The notes: a model not told the origin generated them from the letters alone. A DNA stretch of 64,000 nucleotides from Gammaproteobacteria bacterium (GCA_024235135.1 JACKMZ010000002.1:496001-560000); one strand, 5' to 3'; shown: positions 41,770 to 51,431, numbered from the stretch's first letter. Translations and numbers: made by a program.

Positions 41770-42966
41770 ATGCCATCGTGCTGTCCTTCCTACTCGGTCA
41801 TCGTGTTCCGCGTGGTTGCGGTCGCGATCGTCGGTTTGTTGGTTTCCTGTTCCTTTTCCACGGAAGAGTTGATACCCGACCGGCGGCCCGATTATCGGCA
41901 AAGCAAGGTTCTTGATTCTCTGGAAGTTCCCCCCGATCTCACCAACTCCACCATCGACGATACCTTGCTGGTTCCTGAGCTGTCGCCTTCGGGCTCGGCC
42001 AATCTATCGGATTACGCCGGCGAACGTTCGTCCGGACAGGTCGCTAATCATTCCGAAACCGTGTTGCCGGATCAGCCGAGCGTGCGCATGGAACGAGATG
42101 GGCAACACCGTTGGCTGGTGTCCGATCAGTCTCCCAGCGTTCTGTGGCCACGCATCAAGGAGTTCTGGATCGGCAATGGGTTGCCGCTGGAAAAAGACGA
42201 TCCTCGTATCGGCATCATGGAAACCCGTTGGTTGGAGAACCGGGCCGATATTCCCGATGGCCCCATCCGCAAGCTGCTGAGCAAGGTGATGGATTTCGCT
42301 TACTCGGCACCAACCCGTGACAAGTTCCGGGTGCGACTGGAAAAGGCCGACGATGGAACCGATATCTATCTGACGCACTACGGTGTGGAAGAAGTCCAGG
42401 TGGGCGGCGCCACGGCCCGTCAGTCCAGCGAAGTGATCTGGCAGACCCGCCCACCCGACCCCGAGTTGGAAGCGGAAATGCTGAACCGGCTCATGGTCTA
42501 TCTAGGGGCCTCCGAACGGCGGGCCGAGCAACAACTCGCCCAGGGCGGAACGGCGTCCGCACCCGTCAGCCAGGGGCCGCGCGCGCAACTGACTCAAGTC
42601 GATGGGCGGCAGGCTTTGAGCATCAATGAGGGGTATTCCGGGGCTTGGCGCTTAGTGGGATTGGCCTTGGATGGCAGTAATTTCGTGGTGGAAAATCAGA
42701 ACCGCACGCAAGGTCTCTACGAAGTGGAATACCGCGAGTTCCAGAAAGAGGGTAGCGAAAGTGGCGAGGGTGGCTTTTTCTCCAGCCTGGCGTTTTGGAA
42801 GAGTAACGAACCTCCCCCGGCCGGTGCTCGCTACAAGGTCCGTTTGGCCGGCCAGGGCGAACAAACGGTGGTCGTCGTTCAGGACGATCAAGGTTCGCCC
42901 GACGATTCACCGACGGCGCAGTTGATCCTCACTTCCTTGCGCGATGTGATCAACGGGAAGAGTTGA
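41770..42966 (+). CDS. bamC: Outer-membrane assembly lipoprotein BamC
   Basis: The 398-residue protein has a lipoprotein signal ending LLVSC (Cys at about 27), then the unstructured N-terminal region with RRPDYRQSKVLDSLEVPPDLT, which contacts BamD. Two helix-grip domains follow, at about 105-225 (WPRIKEFWIGNGLPLEKDDPRIGIMETRW) and 265-395. BamC belongs to the BamABCDE machine that inserts outer-membrane beta-barrels. Length is about 50 residues above E. coli BamC. The dapA-bamC pairing supports the call. It ends 35 bases before mutL. Confidence 0.93.
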   Translation: MPSCCPSYSVIVFRVVAVAIVGLLVSCSFSTEELIPDRRPDYRQSKVLDSLEVPPDLTNSTIDDTLLVPELSPSGSANLSDYAGERSSGQVANHSETVLPDQPSVRMERDGQHRWLVSDQSPSVLWPRIKEFWIGNGLPLEKDDPRIGIMETRWLENRADIPDGPIRKLLSKVMDFAYSAPTRDKFRVRLEKADDGTDIYLTHYGVEEVQVGGATARQSSEVIWQTRPPDPELEAEMLNRLMVYLGASERRAEQQLAQGGTASAPVSQGPRAQLTQVDGRQALSINEGYSGAWRLVGLALDGSNFVVENQNRTQGLYEVEYREFQKEGSESGEGGFFSSLAFWKSNEPPPAGARYKVRLAGQGEQTVVVVQDDQGSPDDSPTAQLILTSLRDVINGKS

Positions 42967-43001
42967 ATCGTCCCCGAACTCACTATTTTGCGGGGCAGGC
43001 C

Positions 43002-44882
43002 ATGAGCGTGGCACGGATACATCGCCTGGCCCCGGCCCTGGTCAATCAGATCGCCGCCGGCGAGGTCGTGGAGCGACCGGCGTCGGTGGTCAAGGAATTG
43101 TTGGAAAATAGCCTGGATGCGGGCGCTACCCGTGTCGACATCGATGTGGAGCGAGGAGGCGCGAAACTGATCCGCTTGCGTGATGACGGCCACGGTATCC
43201 ACAAGGACGATCTTTCCTTGGCGCTGGCCAGCCACGCGACCAGCAAGATCTCCGATGGCGCCGGTCTGGAGAGCGTTGCCACCCTCGGTTTCCGGGGCGA
43301 AGCCCTGGCCAGTATCGCGGCGATCTCGCGTCTGACTCTGACTTCCCGCTCCGCCGATGCCATGGACGGTTGGCGGGTGCTGGCCGAAGCCGAGCGCGTG
43401 ACTTCGCTGACCCCGGCTGCGCATCCGCCCGGCACCACGGTGGAAGTGCGGGATCTGTTCTTCAATACCCCGGCCCGGCGCAAATTCCTGCGCAGCGAGC
43501 GCACGGAATTCACTCATCTCGAACAGGTGGTCAGGCGGATCGGGTTGAGCTGTTTTTCCGTGGAAATCAATCTGCGCCATAACCAGCGTCAGGTACTGAC
43601 CTTGCCCAGCGCCAACGACCGAGAGAGTCAGGAACGACGGATCGGAGAAGTGTGTGGGCGGGCGTTCGTGGACAATGCCGTGTTCCTGGAACGCCAGTCC
43701 ATCGCCATGAAGCTGTGGGGTTGGATCGGTCTGCCGGTATTCTCGCGCAGTCAGGCGGATCTGCAGTATTTTTTCGTCAACGGGCGCGCGGTTCGGGACA
43801 AACTGCTCATGCATGCCGTGCGCCGGGCCTATCAGGATGTACTCTATCAGGACCGCCATCCGACTTATGTGTTGTATTTGGAATTGGACTCCGCCCTGGT
43901 CGATGTCAACGCGCATCCGACCAAGCAGGAAGTCCGTTTTCGCGAGGGGCAACAGGTCCATGAGTTTGCCTGGCGGACCTTGCAGGAAACCCTGGGCGCC
44001 GTGAGGCCCGGCCACACCCCTGCAATGGGGTTGCCAGCCAATACGCAGTCCGGCGCGCCGGAACGGACGACGCCCAGTCGACTCGATCTTGCGTCGGGGG
44101 ACATCGACCGGTCGCAGGGGGCGACGCAACAGCCTCCGCCAGCATCCAAGACGACGGAACGGCCGTACCAGGCGGTGCAGCAGTCTTTCGCCATCCGGGA
44201 CGGGGAAGCCGTAACCCGCTATAAGCCACCGCCAGTCGAGCCGCTGCAAGCCTTCGCCGCGGCCATAGAACCGGAACCGGTAGCGGGGAGGGAAAGCATT
44301 CCACCGCTGGGTTATGCCATCGCCCAATTGCACGGTGTGTATATTCTTGCGGAAAATCGACAGGGGCTGGTGTTGGTCGATATGCATGCCGCGCATGAGC
44401 GCATCGTCTACGAACGCTTGAAGGCGACTCTGGAACAGGAGAGTATTCGGGCCCAGGCTCTGTTGGTGCCGGTCACGGTCTCCTTGAGCAGGACGGAGGT
44501 GCAGCAACTCGAAGAACGCATCGAAGAACTCAGCAAATGGGGCTTCGACATCGCGCCTTTGGGTCCTGAAACCGTGGCGGTGCGCAGTCTGCCCGCCTTG
44601 CTCGGCGAAGCCGATGTGGTTCAACTGGTGCGTGATCTCAGCGCCGATCTGCGCACGCTCGGGCAGGGCGTCAGCCTGCGCGAGCATCTCAGCGGCTTGC
44701 TGGGCACCCTGGCCTGCCACAGTTCGGTGCGCGCCCATCGTAAACTGACCCTGGAAGAAATGAATGCCCTGCTCAGAGATATGGAGCGCACGCCGAATAG
44801 CGGCCAGTGCAATCACGGGCGGCCGACCTGGTTACAGTTCGGTTTGGATGAGCTGGACAAATGGTTTCTGCGAGGTCGTTGA
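43002..44882 (+). CDS. mutL: DNA mismatch repair protein MutL, endonuclease type
   Basis: The 626-residue protein has a GHKL ATPase domain at 1-330 (ENSLDAGATRVDIDVE, DDGHGIHKDDL, TLGFRGEALASI), a Pro/Ser-rich linker (about 340-430) and a C-terminal dimerisation domain. Unlike E. coli MutL, the C-domain carries the endonuclease signature DMHAAHERIVYE near residue 460 (canonical DQHA-x2-E-x4-E, Met for Gln), with ACHSSVRA and CNHGRPT later. It thus should nick DNA itself, as in lineages without MutH. The frame opens at a TTG at 42963; ATG 43002 gives the family start MSVARIHRLAPALVNQIAAGE. Confidence 0.96.
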   Translation: MSVARIHRLAPALVNQIAAGEVVERPASVVKELLENSLDAGATRVDIDVERGGAKLIRLRDDGHGIHKDDLSLALASHATSKISDGAGLESVATLGFRGEALASIAAISRLTLTSRSADAMDGWRVLAEAERVTSLTPAAHPPGTTVEVRDLFFNTPARRKFLRSERTEFTHLEQVVRRIGLSCFSVEINLRHNQRQVLTLPSANDRESQERRIGEVCGRAFVDNAVFLERQSIAMKLWGWIGLPVFSRSQADLQYFFVNGRAVRDKLLMHAVRRAYQDVLYQDRHPTYVLYLELDSALVDVNAHPTKQEVRFREGQQVHEFAWRTLQETLGAVRPGHTPAMGLPANTQSGAPERTTPSRLDLASGDIDRSQGATQQPPPASKTTERPYQAVQQSFAIRDGEAVTRYKPPPVEPLQAFAAAIEPEPVAGRESIPPLGYAIAQLHGVYILAENRQGLVLVDMHAAHERIVYERLKATLEQESIRAQALLVPVTVSLSRTEVQQLEERIEELSKWGFDIAPLGPETVAVRSLPALLGEADVVQLVRDLSADLRTLGQGVSLREHLSGLLGTLACHSSVRAHRKLTLEEMNALLRDMERTPNSGQCNHGRPTWLQFGLDELDKWFLRGR

Positions 44883-44893
44883 AGGCTACCGCC

Positions 44894-45865
44894 ATGAGCT
44901 CGCACGAGACGTCCGCATGGGGTCCACCGGTGCTGTTTCTCATGGGGCCTACGGCTTCCGGCAAGACGGCGCTGGCGGTAGAACTGGTCCAGCGATTTCC
45001 GTTCGCCATCGTCAGTGTGGATTCGGCGCTGGTTTATCGCGGCATGGACATCGGCACCGCCAAGCCCGACGCCGAGACTCAACGCAAGGCTCCCCATCGG
45101 CTGCTCGATATTCTCGATCCTAGCGAATCCTATTCCGCCGCGCGATTTCGTAACGATGCCTTGCTCCATATCGCCGAGATTCACGCTAGCGGACGCATTC
45201 CCTTGCTGGTGGGTGGGACTATGCTCTACTTCCGCGCGTTGCAGCACGGGTTGGCGGAATTACCGGAGGCCGATCCTGGCATCAGGGCGCGTTTGGAGGA
45301 AGAACGCCGCGTTTTTGGCTTGGCCGCGCTGCATCGGCGGTTGGCGTGCGTGGACCCCGTGGCGGCGGCTCGCATTCACCCGCATGACCCGCAGCGCATT
45401 CAGCGGGCGCTGGAAGTCTACGAATTGACCGGCCAGCCTATTACGGAACTTTATAATCGCCATTTAGACCAACATAAGTCGTTTCGAATACTCAAGCTGG
45501 TGGTCGCGCCCAGGGATCGAACACTGTTGCAGGAGCGTATCGAACGGCGTTTCCAGGCCATGTTGGCTCAGGGGTTCGTGCAGGAAGTCGCGGAGTTGCG
45601 GGCGCGAGGGGATCTGAATCTGGATAAGCCTGCTATGCGGGCCGTGGGGTACCGGCAGGTCTGGGAATATTTGGACGGCATTGTCGGCCACGAGGAAATG
45701 GTGAGGCGTGGTGTAATAGCCACTCGCCAATTTGCCAAACGACAGTTAACGTGGTTACGCTCTGAACGAGACGGTCGATGGCTGGACGGGATGGCGCCTG
45801 ACCTGTTGGATCAGACGCTCGCGCAGTATCGTGCGACGTTTCCCTCCTTCGGAACGGCAAGCTAG
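44894..45865 (+). CDS. miaA: tRNA dimethylallyltransferase MiaA
   Basis: The 323-residue enzyme adds a dimethylallyl group to A37 of tRNAs reading UNN codons. Marks are the P-loop MGPTASGKTALAVEL, VSVDSALVYRGMDIGTAKP, LLVGGTMLYFRALQHGLAELP and AVGYRQVWEYLDG. ATG 44894 starts 11 bases after the mutL stop; the frame extends back to 44861 inside mutL, which I reject. mutL-miaA-hfq-hflX is the standard gammaproteobacterial order. Confidence 0.96.
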   Translation: MSSHETSAWGPPVLFLMGPTASGKTALAVELVQRFPFAIVSVDSALVYRGMDIGTAKPDAETQRKAPHRLLDILDPSESYSAARFRNDALLHIAEIHASGRIPLLVGGTMLYFRALQHGLAELPEADPGIRARLEEERRVFGLAALHRRLACVDPVAAARIHPHDPQRIQRALEVYELTGQPITELYNRHLDQHKSFRILKLVVAPRDRTLLQERIERRFQAMLAQGFVQEVAELRARGDLNLDKPAMRAVGYRQVWEYLDGIVGHEEMVRRGVIATRQFAKRQLTWLRSERDGRWLDGMAPDLLDQTLAQYRATFPSFGTAS

Positions 45866-45970
45866 GGAGGCCGGCTGCGGAGGTGATTGTATCTTGTCGG
45901 GGTATGCAATCCGGGCGACGTAAACTCTGTTGGTCGGTGCTGGAGCGGTATCTCCTCCGTCGGAAACTTT

Positions 45971-45976
45971 TATAAT
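45971..45976 (+). promoter_or_regulatory. Candidate -10 hexamer for hfq
   Basis: A perfect TATAAT lies 167 bases before hfq in the 278-base miaA-hfq spacer. No good -35 is present at 16-18 bases. The spacer otherwise holds a 6-bp hairpin at 46016-46032 (AGCCTG-TTTGT-CAGGCT) and a GGGAGAG ribosome-binding site. Confidence 0.35.
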
Positions 45977-46143
45977 TGGGTACCTACACAACTTGATCCC
46001 GTGCCCTGGTATCCTAGCCTGTTTGTCAGGCTGTGAAATTGCGGGATAATTCGGGCGACAGGATGTGTCGCGCAGAGTAAGGGCATGCAGATCGTTATTT
46101 GTCAGCCCATAATGACAACCCATAACAACAAGGGAGAGCATCC

Positions 46144-46398
46144 ATGGCAAAAGGCCATTCGCTCCAGGAGCCTTTTCTGAACGCGTTGCGCAAAGAACGC
46201 ATTCCGGTTTCGATTTACCTTGTGAATGGAATCAAGCTGCAAGGGCAGATCGAATCGTTCGATCAATTCGTCGTGTTGCTGAAGAACAGCGTCAGCCAGA
46301 TGATCTATAAGCATGCGATTTCCACGGTGGTGCCATCACGTAACGTCCGTCTGTATCCGTTGGATGAAAACGATTCCGACTCCGATCATTCCGCCTGA
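46144..46398 (+). CDS. hfq: RNA chaperone Hfq
   Basis: The 84-residue protein has the Sm1 and Sm2 motifs: LQEPFLNALRKERIPVSIYLVNGIKLQG and VSQMIYKHAISTVVPSR, including the YKHA proximal-face segment and the acidic tail DENDSDSDH. It pairs small RNAs with mRNAs as a hexamer. GGGAGAG precedes the ATG. The C-terminal tail is short, about 15 residues, versus about 35 in E. coli. Confidence 0.98.
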   Translation: MAKGHSLQEPFLNALRKERIPVSIYLVNGIKLQGQIESFDQFVVLLKNSVSQMIYKHAISTVVPSRNVRLYPLDENDSDSDHSA

Positions 46399-46433
46399 TA
46401 TCCGTTTATCCATAGTTGCGGGAGTAGCACAGT

Positions 46434-47732
46434 TTGTTCGAGCGCCAACGCCGTAGTGAACGCGTCGTTCTGGTACAGTTGACGCTGGGCGCGGGCGCAG
46501 GCGCGGGCGCGGGCGGCGAAGACGATAGGGATCCTGCCGAGTTTCAATCCCTGGTGACCTCAGCCGGAGCCGAATGCGCTGCTTTTATCAGTGGTAGTCG
46601 GCAGCGGCCCGATCCTCATTTTTTCGTGGGCAGCGGCAAGGCTGAAGAAATCCGCGAAGCTATCGCGCAGACGGAGGCGGAAGTCGTGATTTTCGATCAC
46701 GATCTGTCGCCGGCTCAGGAGCGCAATCTTGAAGCGTTTCTGCGCTGCCGGGTGGTGGATCGCACCGGGTTGATTCTCGATATCTTCGCTCAACATGCAC
46801 GCAGCTTCGAAGGCAAGCTGCAGGTAGAACTGGCGCAACTGCGGCATCTGTCCACCCGTTTGGTCCGGGGTTGGACGCACTTGGAGCGGCAGAAGGGCGG
46901 TATCGGCCTGCGTGGACCCGGCGAAACCCAGTTGGAAACGGACCGGCGTTTGTTGGCCGAACGTATCAAACAGATCAAGCGCCGTTTGGTCACGGTGGAA
47001 CGGCGGCGCTATCAGAGTCGGCAGGCGCGGCGCAAGGCGGGCGTGCCCACGGTGTCCCTGGTCGGTTATACCAACGCCGGCAAATCCACCTTGTTCAATC
47101 GTCTGACGCAGGCCGGGGTTTACGTCGCGGATCAATTGTTCGCTACCCTGGACCCCACGCTGCGACGGTTGCCATTGCCGCATGGAGAGGCCGTGGTATT
47201 GGCGGATACGGTGGGTTTCATCAAGCATCTACCGCCGACTCTGGTTGCGGCCTTTCGCGCCACGCTGCAGGAAACTTGCGAAGCCAGCTTGCTATTGCAT
47301 GTCATAGACGCCAGTGACCCTAACCATCGGGAAATCAGCGGGCATGTGGAGCAGGTGCTGAAAGACATTGGTGCGGATGCCATACCCTGTTTGCGGGTTT
47401 TCAACAAAATTGACCGGCTGGAGTCGGTGCCGATGGAGTCGCTAAGCGATACTCAAGGGGTTCGAGTGTCGGCGCGCAGCGGACTGGGTATAGAAGAACT
47501 GCTAAAAGCCATCGAGCAGCGCCTGCGTGGCGATATGGTCCACGGCTGGGTACGCCTGCCACCGGGTGAGGCCCGGCTGCGAGCGCGCTTTTTCAGTTTG
47601 GGCGCCGTGTTGACCGAGCAACTCGATAACCAAGGGGAATGGCTGTTGGAAGTTCGCACTTCACGGCGCAATCTGCAACAGCTTTGCCGGCGCGAAGGAC
47701 TGCGGGAAGAATGGTTACAAACCACGGCCTGA
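46434..47732 (+). CDS. hflX: Ribosome-associated GTPase HflX
   Basis: The 432-residue protein has an N-terminal HflX domain (FFVGSGKAEEI, FDHDLSPAQERNLE, LSTRLVRGWTHLERQKGGIGLRGPGETQLETDRR), a G domain from about 203 (VSLVGYTNAGKSTLFNRL; DTVGFIKHLP; NKID) and a small C-terminal domain. It splits stalled ribosomes under stress. The start is TTG 46434 after GGGAG, giving LFERQRRSERVVLV, as usual in this clade. An Ala-Gly repeat (GAGAGAGAGG near residue 21) is an insertion in the N-terminal domain. Confidence 0.96.
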   Translation: MFERQRRSERVVLVQLTLGAGAGAGAGGEDDRDPAEFQSLVTSAGAECAAFISGSRQRPDPHFFVGSGKAEEIREAIAQTEAEVVIFDHDLSPAQERNLEAFLRCRVVDRTGLILDIFAQHARSFEGKLQVELAQLRHLSTRLVRGWTHLERQKGGIGLRGPGETQLETDRRLLAERIKQIKRRLVTVERRRYQSRQARRKAGVPTVSLVGYTNAGKSTLFNRLTQAGVYVADQLFATLDPTLRRLPLPHGEAVVLADTVGFIKHLPPTLVAAFRATLQETCEASLLLHVIDASDPNHREISGHVEQVLKDIGADAIPCLRVFNKIDRLESVPMESLSDTQGVRVSARSGLGIEELLKAIEQRLRGDMVHGWVRLPPGEARLRARFFSLGAVLTEQLDNQGEWLLEVRTSRRNLQQLCRREGLREEWLQTTA

Positions 47733-47811
47733 AGGGGTGCGCCGCTTGTAGCCCAAACCATGATCGCCTAGCTTTAGCCAATGAGAGAGTTTAACCAGTT
47801 TGGAGCACATC

Positions 47812-49041
47812 ATGGCCTGGAATGAACCAGGAGATAACAATCGCGATCCGTGGAGCGGCAATGGTCGCGACCAAGGCCCTCCCGATCTGGACGAAATCAT
47901 CCGCAAGCTGACCGACAAATTTGGCGGTTTGTTCGGAGGGAAGAAAGGGGGCGGCGGCGACCGGCCATCGGGTGGCCCCCGCTCCGGTTCCACGGGTGTT
48001 TGGGTTATTGTGGCCATCATCGTGGTCGGTTGGCTGTTGTCCGGTATTTATATCGTCGATGAAGGCAAGCGCGGCGTCGTCCTGCGCTTTGGCCGCTACG
48101 TCGATACCACCCAACCCGGCCCGCATTGGCGATTGCCCTTTCCTTTCGAGCGTCATTACATCGTCGACGTCGAGCAACGGCGCGCCGAGGAGATCGGCTA
48201 TCGTTCCGGTGGCCGGGAAAACGCGGCCGGCCGTTCCGTGCCCAAGGAAGCACTGATGCTGACCAAGGACGAGAACATCGTCGACGTGCGTATCTCCGTG
48301 CAATATCAGATCAAAGACCCCCGCGCCTATCTATTCAATGTCGTCGACCCGGAGTTGACCCTGCGTCAAGTGGTCGAGAGCGCCATCCGGGAAACCGTCG
48401 GCAAAAGCTCCATGGACTTCGTGTTGACCGAGGGTCGCAGCGATGTCGTGGCTGACGTCAAGGAACTGAGCCAGAAGATTCTGGACGGTTATGGCACCCA
48501 GGCGGTTCCCGGCGTGGGTTTGCAAATCACCAACGTCAATCTCCAGGATGCCCAGCCTCCGGAAGATGTCCAAGATGCCTTCGCCGACGCCATCAAGGCG
48601 CGCGAGGATGAACAGCGGCAGAAGAACGAAGCCGAAGCGTATTCCAACGAGATCATTCCCAAAGCCCGTGGCCAAGGCGCGCGGCGATTGGAGGAAGCCG
48701 CCGCCTACCGTGAGCAGGTGGTCGCCCAGGCCGAAGGCGAGGCCAGTCGTTTCGAGCAGTTATTGGCGGAATACAACAAGGCTCCGCAAGTGACCCGGGA
48801 ACGGCTTTATCTGGAGACAATGGAACAGATTATGGAGAAGAACAGCAAGGTGCTGATCGATGTCGAGGGGGGCAATAATCTGATTTATCTACCGCTGGAC
48901 CAGATTCTGCAGCGTAGTAACAGTAACAAAGCCCCGGCTAAAGCGACCGCGCCTACCTCGACGCCCAGCACCACGCACGAAACCAGCGAGGACAACGCCA
49001 CCCGCCACCGCGATGCCAGCCGCAGCCGGGAGAGCCGCTGA
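47812..49041 (+). CDS. hflK: FtsH modulator HflK
   Basis: The 409-residue SPFH protein starts MAWNEPGDNNRDPW and has a Gly-rich cytosolic N-terminus, a membrane segment at about 64-84 (VWVIVAIIVVGWLLSGIYIV) and the SPFH domain to about 340 (DEGKRGVVLRFG, VVESAIRETVGKS, QITNVNLQDAQPPEDVQDAF). HflK and HflC form a cage around FtsH and limit its attack on membrane proteins. Its ATG has GGAG eight bases upstream and its stop overlaps hflC by 1 base. Confidence 0.97.
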   Translation: MAWNEPGDNNRDPWSGNGRDQGPPDLDEIIRKLTDKFGGLFGGKKGGGGDRPSGGPRSGSTGVWVIVAIIVVGWLLSGIYIVDEGKRGVVLRFGRYVDTTQPGPHWRLPFPFERHYIVDVEQRRAEEIGYRSGGRENAAGRSVPKEALMLTKDENIVDVRISVQYQIKDPRAYLFNVVDPELTLRQVVESAIRETVGKSSMDFVLTEGRSDVVADVKELSQKILDGYGTQAVPGVGLQITNVNLQDAQPPEDVQDAFADAIKAREDEQRQKNEAEAYSNEIIPKARGQGARRLEEAAAYREQVVAQAEGEASRFEQLLAEYNKAPQVTRERLYLETMEQIMEKNSKVLIDVEGGNNLIYLPLDQILQRSNSNKAPAKATAPTSTPSTTHETSEDNATRHRDASRSRESR

Positions 49042-49943
49042 TGAATGTGTCGACGCTTTATCCTAAATCCACACCGAAGTGGTTTTTTTCCAGGAATCTG
49101 TGGCTGGGCTTGGCGGGGCTGATCGCCTTCATCGTGTTGTTCTGCGTTTTCACGGTCGACGAGACCGAGACGGCCATTCGTTTCCGTCTGGGCGAAATCG
49201 TCCAGGCTAATTATCAGCCGGGACTGCATATGAAGTTTCCGCTGATCAACAATATTCGCAAGTACGATGCCCGGCTGCAAAGCTTGGATACCGAACCGGA
49301 ACGTTTCCTGACCGCGGAAAAGAAAAACGTCATCGTCGATTCCTTCGTGAAATGGCGTATCGCCGACGTGGGCCGTTTTTATACGGCGGTCGGCGGTGAT
49401 CCGGCGCGAGCCAATCTACGTCTGGATCAGATCATTAAAGATAGCCTGCGCAGCGAATTCAGTAAGCGCGAACTGCAAGAGGTCGTCTCCGGTGACCGGG
49501 AACAGATCATGGACGTGCTGTCCAGCATCGCGAGGCGCGAGGCCGAACAATTGGGTATCCGAGTGGTGGATGTGCGCATCAAGCGCATTGATTTGCCCGA
49601 GGACGTCAACAACTCCGTGTTCCGGCGCATGCGCGCCGAGCGTGAGCGGGTGGCGCGGGATTTCCGCTCGCGGGGCGCAGAGGCGGCGGAACGTATTCGT
49701 GCGGAAGCCGATCGACAGAGCACGGTGATTCTGGCCGAAGCCTACCGGGATGCCGAGCGCCTGCGTGGCGAAGGCGACGCCAAGGCCGCTGAGATTTACG
49801 CTCACGCCTACTCCCAGGAGCCGGACTTCTACGCTTTCTACCGTAGCTTGAACGCCTATCGTAACGGCTTCACCGGTAACAATGATGTTATGGTGCTCCG
49901 CCCGGACTCGCAATTCTTCAAATATTTCAACGATCTGAAATAG
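49041..49943 (+). CDS. hflC: FtsH modulator HflC
   Basis: The 300-residue SPFH protein has a membrane segment at about 19-40 and the marks VDETETAIRFRLGEI, YQPGLHMKFPLINN, SFVKWRIADVGRFYTAVGGD, VRIKRIDLPEDVNNSVFRRMRAERERVARDFRSRG and AYSQEPDFYAFYRSL. It pairs with HflK, with which it is translationally coupled (TGATG). Confidence 0.97.
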   Translation: MNVSTLYPKSTPKWFFSRNLWLGLAGLIAFIVLFCVFTVDETETAIRFRLGEIVQANYQPGLHMKFPLINNIRKYDARLQSLDTEPERFLTAEKKNVIVDSFVKWRIADVGRFYTAVGGDPARANLRLDQIIKDSLRSEFSKRELQEVVSGDREQIMDVLSSIARREAEQLGIRVVDVRIKRIDLPEDVNNSVFRRMRAERERVARDFRSRGAEAAERIRAEADRQSTVILAEAYRDAERLRGEGDAKAAEIYAHAYSQEPDFYAFYRSLNAYRNGFTGNNDVMVLRPDSQFFKYFNDLK

Positions 49944-49985
49944 CCTTGTCGATCCCGCTGCGAGTCTCGGCCGGCCGGTCCGCGT

Positions 49986-50183
49986 ATGTGGCATGATCTG
50001 CTGGCCGCGTTCGGGCTGATGCTGGTATTGGAAGGCATATTCCCTTTCTTGAATCCCCGCCGATGGCGTGAATTGTTCGTGCGTTTCATCAACAGCGAGG
50101 ATCATCTGCTGCGCATGGTGGGTTTGAGCAGCATGGTGATGGGTTTGCTGGTGCTTTATCTGGCGCGGGGATTGCTGGCATGA
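49986..50183 (+). CDS. yjeT: DUF2065 (YjeT) small inner-membrane protein
   Basis: The 65-residue protein is mostly two hydrophobic helices: LLAAFGLMLVLEGIFPFL and VGLSSMVMGLLVLYLAR, with a basic connecting loop RRWRELFVRF. The YjeT family sits between hflC and purA in gammaproteobacteria; here it lies 42 bases after hflC and 18 before hisZ. Function is not known. Confidence 0.9.
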   Translation: MWHDLLAAFGLMLVLEGIFPFLNPRRWRELFVRFINSEDHLLRMVGLSSMVMGLLVLYLARGLLA

Positions 50184-50201
50184 ACGGACCGGGGGCCGGC
50201 G

Positions 50202-51392
50202 ATGGCTATTGATGATCGCTGGTTGCTGCCCGATGGCATAGAGGAATTGCTGCCGCCCGAGGCTCGCCGTCTGGAGAGCCTGCGCCAAGCCTTGCTGAGC
50301 TTGTACGACAGTTGGGGCTATGAGCAGGTCATTCCGCCCTTCGTCGAGTTCTTGGAATCCTTGCTGACGGGTACCGGCAACGATCTCGATTTGCAAACCT
50401 TCAAGTTGACCGATCAGCTCAGCGGCCGTTTGCTCGGCGTGCGGGCCGACATGACCCCTCAGGTGGCGCGGATCGATGCGCATCTACGCCGCGATGCGCT
50501 CACCCGCTTTTGTTACATGGGCACCGTGCTGCGGACCCGAGGCGATGGCTTCGGTGGTTCCCGCAGCCCTATTCAGGTCGGCGCCGAGCTGTATGGGCAT
50601 GATGGTTACGAAAGCGATGTCGAAATACTGCGGCTGATGTTGCAAACGTTGGCCGTCGCCGGACTGGCCGAGGTTCATCTGGATCTGGGGCATGTGGCGA
50701 TATACCGTGGCTTGGCGAGACAGGCGGCGTTGACACAGGAGCAGGAGCGCCTGCTGTTCGATGCGTTGCAACGCAAGGCCCTGCCGGAGATTCAAGAGCA
50801 ATTACACAGCTACACGCTGGGAACGGCCATGCGGGAAATGTTGCTGGCCTTGGCGGAACTGCACGGAGGTGAGGACGTGTTGGATAGCGCGGCCTACATC
50901 CTGCGGGAAGCTCCGCGCGACGTACAGCAGGCTCTGGCTACCCTGAGGCAGACAGCGGCCGCGGTCCGGCGCCAAGAGCCGGATCTACCTATTCATTGCG
51001 ATCTCGCCGAACTCAGAGGTTATCATTACCATACCGGCCTGGTGTTCGCCGCGTATGTACCCGGTTATGGCCAGGCCGTTGCGAAAGGTGGTCGGTATGA
51101 TGGCATTGCCCGGGTTTTCGGGCATGCGCGGCCGGCGACCGGGTTCAGCGCCGATCTGAGAACGCTGCTGGCGTTGAGCGCGACCCGTGAGGCTTCGCCA
51201 ACGGGCATCTTCGCGCCCGAGCAGGAGGACCCGGCTCTTGAACACTGCATCGCGGCGTTGCGCCGGAACGGTACCCGCGTCATCCGCGCCTTGCCGGGGG
51301 CACGGGCCGATCCGCTGGAACTGGGCTGCGATCGAATATTGAGCAAACACGATGGCGTATGGCGGGTGGAACCGCTGAACGCCGATTCATGA
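50202..51392 (+). CDS. hisZ: ATP phosphoribosyltransferase regulatory subunit HisZ
   Basis: The 396-residue protein resembles class II aminoacyl-tRNA synthetases such as HisRS: LLPDGIEELLPPEARRLESLRQALL, VIPPFVEFLESLLTGTG, LLGVRADMTPQVARI and TGLVFAAYVPGYGQAVAKGGRYD. It lacks the tRNA-binding domain and activates the short-form HisG in histidine synthesis. Its presence predicts a short HisG elsewhere in the genome. The ATG overlaps a GGGGGCC ribosome-binding region, in step with the yjeT stop. Confidence 0.95.
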   Translation: MAIDDRWLLPDGIEELLPPEARRLESLRQALLSLYDSWGYEQVIPPFVEFLESLLTGTGNDLDLQTFKLTDQLSGRLLGVRADMTPQVARIDAHLRRDALTRFCYMGTVLRTRGDGFGGSRSPIQVGAELYGHDGYESDVEILRLMLQTLAVAGLAEVHLDLGHVAIYRGLARQAALTQEQERLLFDALQRKALPEIQEQLHSYTLGTAMREMLLALAELHGGEDVLDSAAYILREAPRDVQQALATLRQTAAAVRRQEPDLPIHCDLAELRGYHYHTGLVFAAYVPGYGQAVAKGGRYDGIARVFGHARPATGFSADLRTLLALSATREASPTGIFAPEQEDPALEHCIAALRRNGTRVIRALPGARADPLELGCDRILSKHDGVWRVEPLNADS

Positions 51393-51431
51393 ACTATTCG
51401 CTTAGAGAAACCCGCTGAGGTAAGCACCCTT

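Noticed and set aside
40771..41901. 376-codon frame antisense to dapA
   Set aside because: dapA has its catalytic Lys, Tyr and Thr; the reverse frame has His/Gln/Arg-rich shadow composition.
42888..44816. 642-codon open frame on the minus strand opposite mutL
   Set aside because: It is the antisense shadow of mutL, whose frame carries all MutL motifs. High GC content keeps reverse frames open.
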